Assembly (NCBI RefSeq): GCF_034931025.1
Contig: NZ_JAYGIL010000003.1
Location: 310,001 to 374,000, forward strand
Reading direction: 5' to 3'
DNA: 64,000 bases
From: Arcicella gelida
GTDB taxonomy: Bacteria; Bacteroidota; Bacteroidia; Cytophagales; Spirosomataceae
The notes beneath the pieces were generated by a model, which worked only from the letters and a program-made list of their open reading frames with translations, was not told the DNA's origin and made no database searches. Below are positions 17,862 to 26,658 of the stretch, piece by piece (the first letter of the stretch is position 1; the number at the start of each line of letters is the position of its first letter). A program made the translations under genes and the position numbers.

Positions 17862-18311
17862 ATGAAACTTAAAACTAAATTGATGCTAATGCTGTCGTTT
17901 TCAGCAATTTTGGCTTGTCAACCCAAAGAAAAAGAAAATCCATTGATTGGTACTTGGCAATTGGTCTCGGCGGAAACGATTGAGAAAGACACTTCATTCT
18001 CTACTTTCAATCCGAAAGTACAAATGATAAAAATTATCAATCCAACGCATTTTGCTTTTATGAGTCATGTTGTAAATCCTGCCAAAGATTCAACCAATTC
18101 ATTTTCAGCAGGCGGCGGAGAATACACTTTGGTTGATAGTGTTTATACAGAAAACTTGCAGTATTTTATTGATAAAAACTGGGAGAACAATAAATTTACT
18201 TTTACCGTAAAAATTCAAAATGATACTTTAATTCAAAAAGGGATTGAGAAGATTGAAAAACTAGGAATCGACCATGTGATTATTGAGAAGTATGTGAAAG
18301 TGAAAAAATAA
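17862..18311 (+). CDS. lipocalin-like lipoprotein
   Basis: Lipoprotein of 149 residues. The lipobox is SAILAC (Cys19) and the mature protein starts with the lipocalin-like signature NPLIGTWQLVSAE, followed by beta strands ending in DHVIIEKYVKV. Proteins of this type bind small hydrophobic molecules, or have no known ligand. It is 5 bp upstream of the MepB gene, so the two form an operon. Close to the start is CACCTTTG, a poor match to a Bacteroidota -7 box. Confidence 0.8.
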   Translation: MKLKTKLMLMLSFSAILACQPKEKENPLIGTWQLVSAETIEKDTSFSTFNPKVQMIKIINPTHFAFMSHVVNPAKDSTNSFSAGGGEYTLVDSVYTENLQYFIDKNWENNKFTFTVKIQNDTLIQKGIEKIEKLGIDHVIIEKYVKVKK

Positions 18312-18316
18312 CACAG

Positions 18317-18829
18317 ATGTCTGCTAAAAACGATTTTATTCTTGCGAAAGAATTACTTTATCAACCAAGTGGTTTCAATTGTTCTGAACCTGTTTTAGAA
18401 GCTGAAAGTGCAGAATACGGTGCTTGTGATTTCAAGCTAAATGATTTTAATATTAAATACCGAATAGCCAAAATTACGCCTACAAAAACGGGACAATTTG
18501 TTACTTTATGGAAAAGAAATCAGCAAGGAATTATTGAACCTTTTGAGATGAATGATAAGGTAGATTTCTTTATCATCAGTACCAGAAAAGACAATCGCTT
18601 TGGACAATTTATCTTTCCGAAAGCGTTACTTTATGAAAAAGGAGTAATTTCAGATGAAAGAAAAGAAGGGAAAAGAGCCATCAGAGTATATCCGCCTTGG
18701 GATGAAGCTAATAGCAAACAAGCTCAAAAGACACAGCAATGGCAATTAAAGTATTTTTTAGAAATTCCTGAAGGTGGATTATCTAATTTAACATTAGCCA
18801 AACAATTACTTGGTAATAAGCTAGGATGA
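18317..18829 (+). CDS. MepB family protein
   Basis: Cytoplasmic protein of 170 residues matching the MepB family: EYGACDFKLN, KYRIAKITPTKTGQFVTLWKR, DFFIISTRKDNRFGQFIFPKALL and GKRAIRVYPPWD. In Staphylococcus, MepB is encoded with the MepRA drug-efflux genes, but its biochemical role is unknown; here no efflux gene is adjacent. It is co-transcribed with the lipocalin-like lipoprotein (5-bp gap). A hairpin at 18854-18889 follows. Confidence 0.87.
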   Translation: MSAKNDFILAKELLYQPSGFNCSEPVLEAESAEYGACDFKLNDFNIKYRIAKITPTKTGQFVTLWKRNQQGIIEPFEMNDKVDFFIISTRKDNRFGQFIFPKALLYEKGVISDERKEGKRAIRVYPPWDEANSKQAQKTQQWQLKYFLEIPEGGLSNLTLAKQLLGNKLG

Positions 18830-18853
18830 ACGATATAATTCTTAAAATCATTT

Positions 18854-18889
18854 ATCATTAGGAATAGACTTAAATCCATTCCTAATGAT
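18854..18889. terminator. hairpin between convergent MepB and GNAT genes
   Basis: Twelve-bp perfect inverted repeat (18854-18865 with 18878-18889) with a 12-base loop. It lacks a long T run, so termination is probable from position but not certain. Confidence 0.5.
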
Positions 18890-18901
18890 CTGAAAGAATC
18901 C

Positions 18902-19465
18902 TTACTTCCTAAAATCCCAAAGTACAACTTCCCAAAGTTCTGGATGTGTAGTGTCAAAGTATTCATGGATGATTTCAAAACCGACTCTTTTATGGGCTAC
19001 CAAAGAACGTGTATTTCTTTTAGCGATTTCGGTAATACAAAGGTCAAATTTATCTGATAATTCTGTTTTATGTTTGGCGTAAAGTCCATCAAAAAGTCCT
19101 TGTCCACGGTAGCCCTCTGCTACGCAAATTTGTCCCATTGCATAATAGAGATAATCCTTAATTAATTTTCCTTCATACTCCAATCCATCCAACATTGTAA
19201 ACATCGCTGTCAGTACTGGCACATCATTTCTGAAACTCTCGGGCATTACTAAAGCGTAGCCCACTACTTGGTCGCCGTCTTTGGCAATAATTTGCGGATA
19301 AGCTGCATTCATTCGAGAAAGTAAATCAAAATTATGCACCACCGTAACGAAGCCTTGGTCGTTGGCTACTTCTTCAGAAATATTTCTGGGTAAGTTTTTT
19401 TGTTGTAATGCTAATAATTGCCAGATTTCGTCGTCTGTACTAACCGTTGTAAAAATTACGCTCAT
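18902..19465 (-). CDS. GNAT family N-acetyltransferase
   Basis: Acetyl-CoA dependent acyltransferase of 187 residues. The acetyl-CoA binding motif A is ICVAEGYRGQGLFDGLYAKH and motif B is TRSLVAHKRVGFEIIHEYF; the N-terminal DDEIWQLLALQQKNLPRNIS is a common lead in Bacteroidota members. The substrate is unknown. It lies 12 bp downstream of the gene at 19478 on the same strand, so both are probably one transcript. Confidence 0.88.
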   Translation of the reverse strand: MSVIFTTVSTDDEIWQLLALQQKNLPRNISEEVANDQGFVTVVHNFDLLSRMNAAYPQIIAKDGDQVVGYALVMPESFRNDVPVLTAMFTMLDGLEYEGKLIKDYLYYAMGQICVAEGYRGQGLFDGLYAKHKTELSDKFDLCITEIAKRNTRSLVAHKRVGFEIIHEYFDTTHPELWEVVLWDFRK

Positions 19466-19477
19466 TGTAAGGAATAT

Positions 19478-20047
19478 TTAATTTAATCGTCTTGTCATTA
19501 ATGCTTTTATTACTTCATAAAATTGTCGTGGAGCTAATACCCGCCAATTCACAACGTCTAAAGTTCCACCGAAATTTAAGTAATAATCCAGTCTAAATTT
19601 TGTCCATTCTTGTTGCACAAAATCTCTAAAATTACAAGCTGCTATCCAGCCATCTTCTACTTCTTCAAACCATTCTGCATAATAATCGTCTTCGTGACTT
19701 CCGTGAAAATTCAGTACGTTTTCGCCCACTAAAATAAACTGATTGATTCCTTGATTCACGAGGTGGTCGATAACGTTTCGCTTAAACCACATAATATCAT
19801 TGTGCAAAGTATCATTCCATTCGCCAAACATTTCTATAATCACAAATCGTTGTTCGTAATCACAAAACAGGATTTTACAGTACAACGTCTCAGATTCAAA
19901 TTCATCCCAAAACGGATGAATAAAGTATCCATAAATATCATGTTCGTAATAAGAAGTATTATAGAGACGCTCATAAAAGGGCGAACGTGGGTCTTTTGAA
20001 GCCACATACAAATTCTCCCAATTATAAAATGGTTCTATGTCTTGCAT
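19478..20047 (-). CDS. conserved hypothetical protein, acidic, cytoplasmic
   Basis: I do not recognise a named family. The protein has 189 residues, is rich in aromatic and acidic residues (YNTSYYEHDIYGYFIHPFWDEF, GSHEDDYYAEWFEEVEDGW) and has no signal or membrane segment. It ends in ALMTRRLN. The pattern of alternating strands and the even hydrophobic core suggest a globular alpha/beta fold. It is first in a two-gene unit with the GNAT gene 12 bp downstream, hinting at a linked function. Confidence 0.75.
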   Translation of the reverse strand: MQDIEPFYNWENLYVASKDPRSPFYERLYNTSYYEHDIYGYFIHPFWDEFESETLYCKILFCDYEQRFVIIEMFGEWNDTLHNDIMWFKRNVIDHLVNQGINQFILVGENVLNFHGSHEDDYYAEWFEEVEDGWIAACNFRDFVQQEWTKFRLDYYLNFGGTLDVVNWRVLAPRQFYEVIKALMTRRLN

Positions 20048-20130
20048 AATTAATTGTGAATTAGTGAATTGTGATTTAGTGATTGATTTTGAACTGAAAT
20101 CCGAAATTAAGTCATCCTTTCTTAAAATTT

Positions 20131-20265
20131 TGTAGCGGCAACTCTTGCAGTTGCCATACTTGAAACGGTAACTGCAAGAGTTACCGCTACATTTTAGGTT
20201 AGTTCTAAATCTTCTGCCATACTTAAAACGGTAACTGCAAGAGTTACCACTACATTTTAGATTAG
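20131..20265. repeat. three REP hairpins, family 2 (CTCTTGCAG subtype)
   Basis: Copies at 20132-20156 (GTAGCGGCAACTCTTGCAG, then TTGCC), 20165-20190 (inverted) and 20228-20253 (inverted, one base changed). They fill most of the 268-bp gap upstream of the gene at 19478, together with degenerate GTGAATTAGTGAATTGTGATT words at about 20050-20085. Confidence 0.85.
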
Positions 20266-20315
20266 TTTTAAATCTTCATTTAGCACTAATTCATAATTCA
20301 AAACTCATAATTAAC

Positions 20316-21194
20316 TCAGTAGCTTTTCGTCATATCATCAGGAATCACAAAAATAAAATCTGCTGAGTTTTTTACTTTTTCGCTTGGGTTTTCAATATCA
20401 CTGGCTTCTACGGTATTAATGGTCATAATTTTCAAAGCTGGATTTTTTCTTTTCAAATGCCAAACGATGCCTTCAAAATTATTGGAATGATAGCTTCCAT
20501 TATAATGTAAAAAACACTGTTCTTGTTGCCAATTCTTTAAAATAAAATTCGCCATCGTAGCATCTTTAATGATTTGTGCTTTGGTGATATTCTCTGCCGA
20601 AATACTTGTACCTCCACTTCCGTGCATGCTACCCATTTTCATCATTTCTGCGTAAGCGGGTAAAGTTAGGTCAACGTCAATCGGTAGCGGAGCAATGTTC
20701 TTTTTTGCATCTTCTGATAGTTGATTCAGTGCCTCTAAACCTCCTTTTGACACCATACTTGCATAGCGACGAGGAATATTAGTTGCCACAAAATTCAATT
20801 TATTTTTCAAGGCAAAATCCAATAAAGGCTTATAATCTGTTTGATAATTTTGCCATACTTTTGCTTCGGTTTCCAATTGTTTGGCGGTGATGAAACCCTT
20901 TAAATACTCGTTTAAAACGGTTTGATTATCGGCTTCAAACATTTCTGCCCCCAATACTAATTTTTCTTTTTTCTCTTTATACAAGTCTTTCGTAACCTGT
21001 AATTCAAGCCAATGATTTAAAGAATTATCATGTAATTCACCAAAGAAAACAATATCTGCTTCGGCTAATTCTTTCAGCATTTTTTGATAAGACGTTTCTT
21101 TTAGATTTTTGTTATACAACAAATAAGCTGGTTTGTCGGACGACAAAGCACAGGTAAAGAGCATCAAAATTATGGCAGATAAATACGTTTTCAT
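20316..21194 (-). CDS. ChaN family lipoprotein-like protein (haem-binding uptake type)
   Basis: Protein of 292 residues from the ATG at 21194, which gives a hydrophobic N-terminus MKTYLSAIILMLFTCALSS; the ATG at 21260 would add 22 residues lacking signal character. It matches the ChaN/Cofac_haem_bdg family: DIVFFGELHDNSLNHWLELQ, LGAEMFEADNQTVL, FVATNIPRRYASMVSKGG, and LHYNGSYHSNNFEGIVWHL. In Campylobacter ChaN binds two haems and is linked to iron uptake. The His in GELHD and HYNGSYH are likely functional. The lipobox is weak (LFTC), so lipidation is unsure. Confidence 0.85.
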   Translation of the reverse strand: MKTYLSAIILMLFTCALSSDKPAYLLYNKNLKETSYQKMLKELAEADIVFFGELHDNSLNHWLELQVTKDLYKEKKEKLVLGAEMFEADNQTVLNEYLKGFITAKQLETEAKVWQNYQTDYKPLLDFALKNKLNFVATNIPRRYASMVSKGGLEALNQLSEDAKKNIAPLPIDVDLTLPAYAEMMKMGSMHGSGGTSISAENITKAQIIKDATMANFILKNWQQEQCFLHYNGSYHSNNFEGIVWHLKRKNPALKIMTINTVEASDIENPSEKVKNSADFIFVIPDDMTKSY

Positions 21195-21341
21195 AATGGT
21201 TTTTGTTGGATGAATGTAAGAATAAAATGAAGTCGATACCTTAAAATTAAGTAAATTCATTGGAATTCTGACGGCTGAAATCCGACAGCCGAAAACTAAA
21301 TATGTTGAATTATAATAAAACCTTTTAATTGTTGATTAACT

Positions 21342-22433
21342 ATGAAAAACACAAGAAGAGATTTTCTAAAAACTTTTGCGGCTACTTCGCTCACGGTTCC
21401 CATGCTTTCATCTTTACAAGCGAATGCCGCTTTTGCTCCCGAGAAAAAACTGGGCGTTGCTTTGGTTGGTTTGGGCTATTATGCCACTTATCAATTAGCA
21501 CCAGCTTTAGAGAAAACCGCCAATTGTCACTTAGTGGGAATCGTCACTGGTACGCCTTCAAAAGCTGAAACGTGGAAGAAAAAGTATAATCTTCAAGATA
21601 AAAATATCTACAATTATCAAAATTTTGACCAAATTGCCAACAATCCAGACATTGATGTGGTGTATGTAGTTTTACCAAACTCAATGCACCATGAATTTAC
21701 TTTGCGTGCAGCCAAAGCTGGAAAGCATGTCATTTGTGAAAAACCGATGGCTGTTTCGGTAAAAGAAGCCGAAGAAATGATTGCCGCTTGCAAAGCTGCC
21801 AATGTGCAATTGGCCATTGGCTATCGTTTGCATTACGAACCATTCACCAACGAAGTAATGCGTTTGGCAAAAGATAAAGACTTTGGAAAAGTTACTTTTG
21901 TAGAAGCAAGTTTTGGTTTTCCTTTGCGTGACCCAAAAGCTTGGCGATTGAATCCAAAACTTTCGGGCGGAGGACCGATGATGGATGTGGGAATTTATGC
22001 ACTGAATGCAGCTCGTTATGCCACTGGCGAAGAACCTATTTCGGTAACGGCTCAAACAGTAAAAACTCGTCCAGATATTTACTTGCCGGGCATAGAAGAA
22101 ACACTTTTCTGGCAAATGAAATTTCCGAGCGGAGCAGTTTCAAATCATACTACTACTTACAACAGCGGTTTGCAACGCTTGTATGTGGGTTATGAAAATG
22201 GGAATTTAGAAATGTCGCCCGCTTATGATTATGGTCCATTGAAAGGAAAAACATCAAAAGGAGAAATGAATCTACCAATTGTTTATCATCAAGTACTTGA
22301 ATTAGACGGTATTTGTGATTGCATTATTAACAAAAAACCAAACATCACGCCGGGTGAAGAAGGTTTAAAAGATATGAAACTGATTGAAGCCATCTTTAAA
22401 GCGGCTAAAACAGGGAAGGAAGTAAAAGTATAG
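21342..22433 (+). CDS. Gfo/Idh/MocA family oxidoreductase with Tat signal
   Basis: NAD(P)-dependent oxidoreductase of 363 residues exported by the Tat route: RRDFLKTFAAT at residues 5-15. The Rossmann fold begins LGVALVGLGYYATYQL, and the EKP motif is VICEKPMAVS, with the substrate-binding RLHYEPFTNEVM and DVGIYALNAARY following. It is like glucose-fructose oxidoreductases, which keep a tightly bound cofactor and act in the periplasm on sugars. The substrate is not known. Its borders carry repeated CGGATTTCGG-type words (21270-21297 and 22436-22605). Confidence 0.92.
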   Translation: MKNTRRDFLKTFAATSLTVPMLSSLQANAAFAPEKKLGVALVGLGYYATYQLAPALEKTANCHLVGIVTGTPSKAETWKKKYNLQDKNIYNYQNFDQIANNPDIDVVYVVLPNSMHHEFTLRAAKAGKHVICEKPMAVSVKEAEEMIAACKAANVQLAIGYRLHYEPFTNEVMRLAKDKDFGKVTFVEASFGFPLRDPKAWRLNPKLSGGGPMMDVGIYALNAARYATGEEPISVTAQTVKTRPDIYLPGIEETLFWQMKFPSGAVSNHTTTYNSGLQRLYVGYENGNLEMSPAYDYGPLKGKTSKGEMNLPIVYHQVLELDGICDCIINKKPNITPGEEGLKDMKLIEAIFKAAKTGKEVKV

Positions 22434-22435
22434 CT

Positions 22436-22605
22436 TTGGGGATTTCGGTCATCGGATTTTGGATTTGAAATTTGGGATTTCGGATTTAAGATTGCAGTAA
22501 TCTGTCATCTGATTCTAAATTTGAAGATTTCCATTATCAGTAATCCGATGACTGAAATCTGAAAGCCGAAATCCCAAATCCGAAGACCGAAAGCCGAAAG
22601 CAAGT
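22436..22605. repeat. long imperfect palindrome of CGGATTTCGG-type words
   Basis: The left arm (about 22439-22490: GGATTTCGGTCATCGGATTT, then GGATTTGAAATTTGGGATTT) is roughly the reverse complement of the right arm (about 22540-22603: AATCCGATGACTGAAATCTG, then AAGCCGAAATCCCAAATCCG). Together they fill the gap between the oxidoreductase and the NTF2-like gene. Similar words occur at 21270-21297 and 54830-54862. Confidence 0.7.
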
Positions 22606-22613
22606 ATAAAACC

Positions 22614-23090
22614 ATGAACACAAACGAAAAATTAATCCATATTTTTTATGAAGCTTTTAAGGTAAAAGACTTCAAAACGATGGGAGATTGTTATCATCCT
22701 GATGCTACTTTTAAAGACGAAGCTTTTGAGTTGAAAGGCAAAGAAATTCCTGCCATGTGGCGAATGCTTTGTGGAGTAGGAGCTAGTACTATCGTAGAAT
22801 ATTCAGGAGTAGAAGCCGACGAAAGTACTGGGAAAGCTCATTGGGAAGCTTGGTACACTTTTTCACAATCAGGCAATAAAGTTCATAACATTATTGATGC
22901 GAAGTTTACTTTTAAAGATGGTAAAATCTTGACGCATCGTGATACTTTTAATTTCTATCGCTGGTCTTCACAATCATTGGGGTTAATGGGGAAACTTTTA
23001 GGTTGGACACCTTTCTTAAAAAATAAAGTGAAAGAAAGAGCAATGGGAAACCTTCGTAAATTCATTTCAAAACATCCAGAATATCAATAA
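22614..23090 (+). CDS. SnoaL/NTF2-like domain protein
   Basis: Small cytoplasmic protein of 158 residues with the cone-shaped NTF2-like fold: EKLIHIFYEAFKVKDFKTMGDCYHPDATFKDEAF, then AHWEAWYTFSQSGNKVHNIIDAKFTFKDGKILTHRDTFN and a C-terminal helix. Members are enzymes, for example polyketide cyclases, or binding proteins; this subgroup is uncharacterised. The DinB-like gene starts 1 bp after its stop, so the pair is translationally linked. Confidence 0.87.
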   Translation: MNTNEKLIHIFYEAFKVKDFKTMGDCYHPDATFKDEAFELKGKEIPAMWRMLCGVGASTIVEYSGVEADESTGKAHWEAWYTFSQSGNKVHNIIDAKFTFKDGKILTHRDTFNFYRWSSQSLGLMGKLLGWTPFLKNKVKERAMGNLRKFISKHPEYQ

Positions 23091-23091
23091 A

Positions 23092-23547
23092 ATGGAAGAA
23101 ATTGTCGCCCAATTAAGCAATAGGATTAGTACGGTTGAACAATACTTTTCTGAGCGTTCTGAGGCTGATTTATCAGCAAAAGCAAGTCCAGAAAAATGGT
23201 CTAAAAAAGAAGTATTAGGGCATTTGATTGATTCCGCTCAAAGCAATATTCGTAGAATGGTGGTTGGGCAATATCAAGAAAATGCTCATATCATTTACCG
23301 ACAAAACGAATGGGTAAAAGCGGCAGATTATCAACATTATGACACGAAAGATTTAATACAAATGTGGGTATTGTTGAACAAACATTTTTGTAGAATATTA
23401 TTGAATTTACCCAAAGAAAATTATCAAACCATCACCAATTGGGGTAACGAAACCACGCCAATGTTGGGGCAAGATTTGGTGACGCTTGAATTTGTAGCCA
23501 AAGATTATGTTCGTCATCTCGACCATCATTTAAAACAAATCTTTTGA
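23092..23547 (+). CDS. DinB-like domain protein
   Basis: Four-helix-bundle protein of 151 residues of the DinB superfamily. The expected metal-binding histidines are visible: VLGHLIDSAQSN (first His), HYDTKDL in the middle, and DYVRHLDHHLKQIF at the C-terminus (third site). Such proteins are metal-dependent and include thiol transferases; the reaction here is unknown. Follows the NTF2-like gene by 1 bp in an operon and ends at a strong hairpin at 23557-23598. Confidence 0.88.
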   Translation: MEEIVAQLSNRISTVEQYFSERSEADLSAKASPEKWSKKEVLGHLIDSAQSNIRRMVVGQYQENAHIIYRQNEWVKAADYQHYDTKDLIQMWVLLNKHFCRILLNLPKENYQTITNWGNETTPMLGQDLVTLEFVAKDYVRHLDHHLKQIF

Positions 23548-23556
23548 GTTTTCAAT

Positions 23557-23598
23557 AGATTTACTGCTGATAATTCAAGTAGTATCAGCAGTAAATCT
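23557..23598 (+). terminator. hairpin terminator after the DinB-like gene
   Basis: Fifteen-bp perfect stem (23557-23571 with 23584-23598), 12-base loop, starting about 10 bp after the stop codon. The downstream T-rich stretch begins several bases later. Confidence 0.6.
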
Positions 23599-23744
23599 AG
23601 CAAATTATGTTTTCTTCCCTCAGACTATCATTTAGCTTCTCAAATTGCTTCCCTTCTTTTACAAATTATTCCTTTATGTAATCTTTTCTTAGGTTAATTT
23701 TTTATGGGTTTTACTCAATAAATATTTAATGTCTGTAACGATTT

Positions 23745-23770
23745 TTTTATTAAATGACCATTTAATAAAA
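23745..23770. promoter_or_regulatory. 26-bp AT-rich palindrome in the promoter region of the PAS/HisKA gene
   Basis: TTTTATTAAATG and CATTTAATAAAA (12 bp each) with a two-base centre, about 205 bp before the ATG at 23976. The symmetry suggests an operator for a dimeric regulator. The rest of the 377-bp gene-free stretch 23599-23975 is AT-rich and shows nothing else I can name. Confidence 0.4.
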
Positions 23771-23975
23771 ACTTTTAAGAAATAGAATCAAGTCAGTAAG
23801 TTTTATGCTATTTTTTTTAGATATTGTAGCGTTAAGTATTATTTATAGTTGAAAAAAAAGGTTGATTGGAGAACTTTACTGTCTAAAGTTTTGATTCTTT
23901 TTGTCAATTAGAAGAAATTATAAATGATTTTTAGCTACCTGAAAGCCTAACACATAAGCGTTTATAATTGAATTC

Positions 23976-25181
23976 ATGAAATATAAACTTAAAAATAAAT
24001 ACGTTGTAGGAGTATTGTTAGCTGTTTTGGTGTTGACAGTCAATCAACTATTTATTCAATTTTGGTTAAATAAAAAGCATGAAAGCATAAAAATAATCAA
24101 ACTGTCAGTTCAACAAATCGTATTAAGCCAACAATTAAACCTAGAATTTATAAAATTACTGAACGCAGAATTAGCCCATGAACAACTAGAGAAAACATAT
24201 AAAGATTGGGAAACAATACATTTTTCATTACTGAATGGGAATAAGTCTTTAGGGATTAATCCCATCGAAAATGAGCAAGCAAGGCTTATTCTATTGGGGC
24301 TTTCTGAAAAAATTGACTTTATTAGACAGCATCTGAAAACTAAATTGAAAATTGATTTAACGAGTCTTCGAGTAATCAGCCAGAATCAAACAGATTTTCT
24401 GAATCAAATGAATCAAGTTCTGAAAACGCTTGAAGATGAAGTAGAGAAAGAACAGCAGTTTGTCATTATCATAGAGATCCTGTTAGCTTTTCTCTCTGTT
24501 TTTATCATTGCTGCCAAAGTAATTTATGTTTATCAGCCCATCGAAAAAGAACTCCTCAAAACGATTGATGAACTTGAAAGTTCAGAAAGTAAATTATTAG
24601 CCATTCTGGATAGTTCAACTGATACCAATATTTTCATTAGTCCAGACCTTAAAATTGTCAATTTCAATAAATCTGCTGAAGAAGATATTTTGAAATACCA
24701 TCACAAACAACTGAAAGTAGGAGAGGATTTTAAACCTTTTATCCTACCAAGTACTCAAGAATATTTTTACCACTCTTTTAATGATGCACTCGAAGGGAAA
24801 ATTACCATCAAGGAAACAGCATTGTCTCTCAATGACCAAATGATTTGGTTTAAATTCAGGTTTTTTCCGGTATATGATACACATTCAAAAATTATTGGTG
24901 TTACTTTCAATGCCACTAATATTGATGAAATGAGAAAAGCTGAAATTAAAAGCAGTGAACAAGTAACACTTCTCAAAAAAATTGCATGGGAACAATCTCA
25001 TTTAGTGAGAGGTCCGCTCGCTAATATTTTAGGCTTTAGCAAAATGTTATTAGATAAGGACTATCAAATAACAGAAGATGAACGCAATGCCTTTTTGGAA
25101 CAAATAGGCGAAGAAGCCAACCGTCTTGATGTCATTATCAAAGACATTGTGCGAGAAGCTTACTACGTTTACAAAAAATAA
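23976..25181 (+). CDS. membrane PAS/HisKA protein lacking an ATPase domain
   Basis: Sensor-like protein of 401 residues. Membrane helices at about 9-29 and 164-186 flank a helical periplasmic domain of about 135 residues. A PAS domain follows (about 205-310: SKLLAILDSSTDTNIFISPDLKIVNFNKSAEE and WFKFRFFPVYD), then a HisKA-like helix pair with WEQSHLVRGPLANILGFSKML. The protein ends about 60 residues later, with no N, G1 or G2 box, so it cannot bind ATP as a kinase. The H-box His is present with Arg instead of the usual acidic neighbour. It could be a phosphotransfer or dimerisation partner of another kinase. Not a visible frameshift: no HATPase coding follows in any frame. Confidence 0.85.
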   Translation: MKYKLKNKYVVGVLLAVLVLTVNQLFIQFWLNKKHESIKIIKLSVQQIVLSQQLNLEFIKLLNAELAHEQLEKTYKDWETIHFSLLNGNKSLGINPIENEQARLILLGLSEKIDFIRQHLKTKLKIDLTSLRVISQNQTDFLNQMNQVLKTLEDEVEKEQQFVIIIEILLAFLSVFIIAAKVIYVYQPIEKELLKTIDELESSESKLLAILDSSTDTNIFISPDLKIVNFNKSAEEDILKYHHKQLKVGEDFKPFILPSTQEYFYHSFNDALEGKITIKETALSLNDQMIWFKFRFFPVYDTHSKIIGVTFNATNIDEMRKAEIKSSEQVTLLKKIAWEQSHLVRGPLANILGFSKMLLDKDYQITEDERNAFLEQIGEEANRLDVIIKDIVREAYYVYKK

Positions 25182-25355
25182 TTCATCAATTTTGATTGAC
25201 TAATAACAGAAAAAAACGTCTCCTCTTCCAACCTTTCCCCAAAGATTATCGTCTATAGTTGAAATTACCTTGTTCTCTCCAGAACAAGAAGCGATTATTT
25301 TTCAACCAATGGATTACTTTTAAATGTTTATCCTCTTAATCTTTCAAAATCTATC

Positions 25356-26477
25356 ATGAAGAAGTTTTCATTTCTATTAATGGCAATTTTAGCATTTGCC
25401 CTGATTTTTAGTTCCTGTCAAAAAAACGAGCTAGACGCTCTTACAAAACCAGAAGACAATTCCAATCCGAATACAAATGTTCCATCCGACAGTGTTTTTG
25501 CGGTAAGTATCAACGTGAAAATGGAAGTTGGAAGCATCGTTTACGATAATACTTCGACCAATATCACGGTTATTTCTTGGGATAAAAACAATGTTGCTCA
25601 CGAAAAAGAAATAAGTATTAACGCAAGCAACAACAAAGTGTATTTGGTAAAAACACATCAGAAATTCCAGTTTAAATTTCAGAAATGGGGAATTACTGAA
25701 CAATTGACTTTTACAAAAGAGCAAATCAAAGAAGGAGATGTGATTAATTTTGGTGGAAAAAGTAACCAAAAACAATTAAGTGCTGAAGAAAGCTTTATGG
25801 AAGCTGGTGGAGTAACAAGACCTTATTCTAAAGTTAATTATTTGTATAACGAAAACGGCTTGGTGAAACAAATAGACTATTTTCAAGCAGAAAACTCGAC
25901 AAATATCTTGAAGTTTTCTTTCAAAATGGTTTATAGTTATGAGGCAGGTTTGCTCAATAAAGTAGAATACTTTGATGCTGAAAACAAATCGTTTGGGACT
26001 TCAATACTTACTTATAATGCTAATGGAAAAGTAGCAACAATCAAAGAAACAAAATACGGGCAAACCGTTAATGCTACTTTTAAATACGCAATAATAAACG
26101 ATGTAGAAAATATCATTGCCGAATATTCTTTCGATAATGGCAATAAAATGGATTATACTATCAAGTATAAAAATGGGAATATTATTGAAGACATCGCAAC
26201 GGGTACTTCTGGCGAAGAAAGTGGGAAGTATGAATACGACTCAAATATCAACCCTTATGCACAAATGAATTTATATAGTTTGTTTTTGACGAATCTCTCA
26301 AAAAACAATAACATTAAGCAAGACAAAGTATTTTCGGGAAGTATTCCATCCAACATTGCTTATAAATTTGAATACAAGTACGATGCCAACGGCTATCCGA
26401 CAGAGTTTGAAAAAAGCTTTAGAACTTATACTAATAATACGCATTTGTTCAAGATTAAAACGCTTTATAAATATTAG
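25356..26477 (+). CDS. lipoprotein with YD/RHS-like repeats
   Basis: Predicted lipoprotein of 373 residues (signal with SSC at about residue 21). Residues 40-140 form a beta-rich domain, then come short strands resembling RHS/YD repeats: NYLYNENGLVKQIDYF, VYSYEAGLLNKVEYFD, LTYNANGKVATIKE and EYKYDANGYPTEFEKS. Such repeat proteins in Bacteroidota are surface lipoproteins of unknown role. It stands alone with its own terminator at 26496-26526. Confidence 0.82.
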   Translation: MKKFSFLLMAILAFALIFSSCQKNELDALTKPEDNSNPNTNVPSDSVFAVSINVKMEVGSIVYDNTSTNITVISWDKNNVAHEKEISINASNNKVYLVKTHQKFQFKFQKWGITEQLTFTKEQIKEGDVINFGGKSNQKQLSAEESFMEAGGVTRPYSKVNYLYNENGLVKQIDYFQAENSTNILKFSFKMVYSYEAGLLNKVEYFDAENKSFGTSILTYNANGKVATIKETKYGQTVNATFKYAIINDVENIIAEYSFDNGNKMDYTIKYKNGNIIEDIATGTSGEESGKYEYDSNINPYAQMNLYSLFLTNLSKNNNIKQDKVFSGSIPSNIAYKFEYKYDANGYPTEFEKSFRTYTNNTHLFKIKTLYKY

Positions 26478-26495
26478 TAAAATTCATCATTTCAG

Positions 26496-26526
26496 AAGCC
26501 TTCGCCACAAGCGGAGGCTTTTTTTA
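26496..26526 (+). terminator. rho-independent terminator after the YD-repeat lipoprotein
   Basis: Ten-bp stem AAGCCTTCGC / GCGGAGGCTT (one G-T pair), loop CACAA, followed by seven T. Confidence 0.92.
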
Positions 26527-26658
26527 TGGGCTTAACGTATCAGTTTTGAGCCAAAAAAGTCATCTTCTCAGCGAAAACTCTTTCTGAGAATAGATTTTTG
26601 TCGAGCATAATTTGTAACTTCAAACTTCATCGAACACTAAAATCAAATTTTCATCAAT

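Noticed and set aside
21681..22115. 144-codon minus-strand ORF inside the Tat oxidoreductase
   Set aside because: Antisense shadow of a well-defined enzyme; no family features.
26496..26526. Small RNA instead of terminator
   Set aside because: Short GC stem plus T run immediately after a stop codon is sufficiently explained as a terminator.
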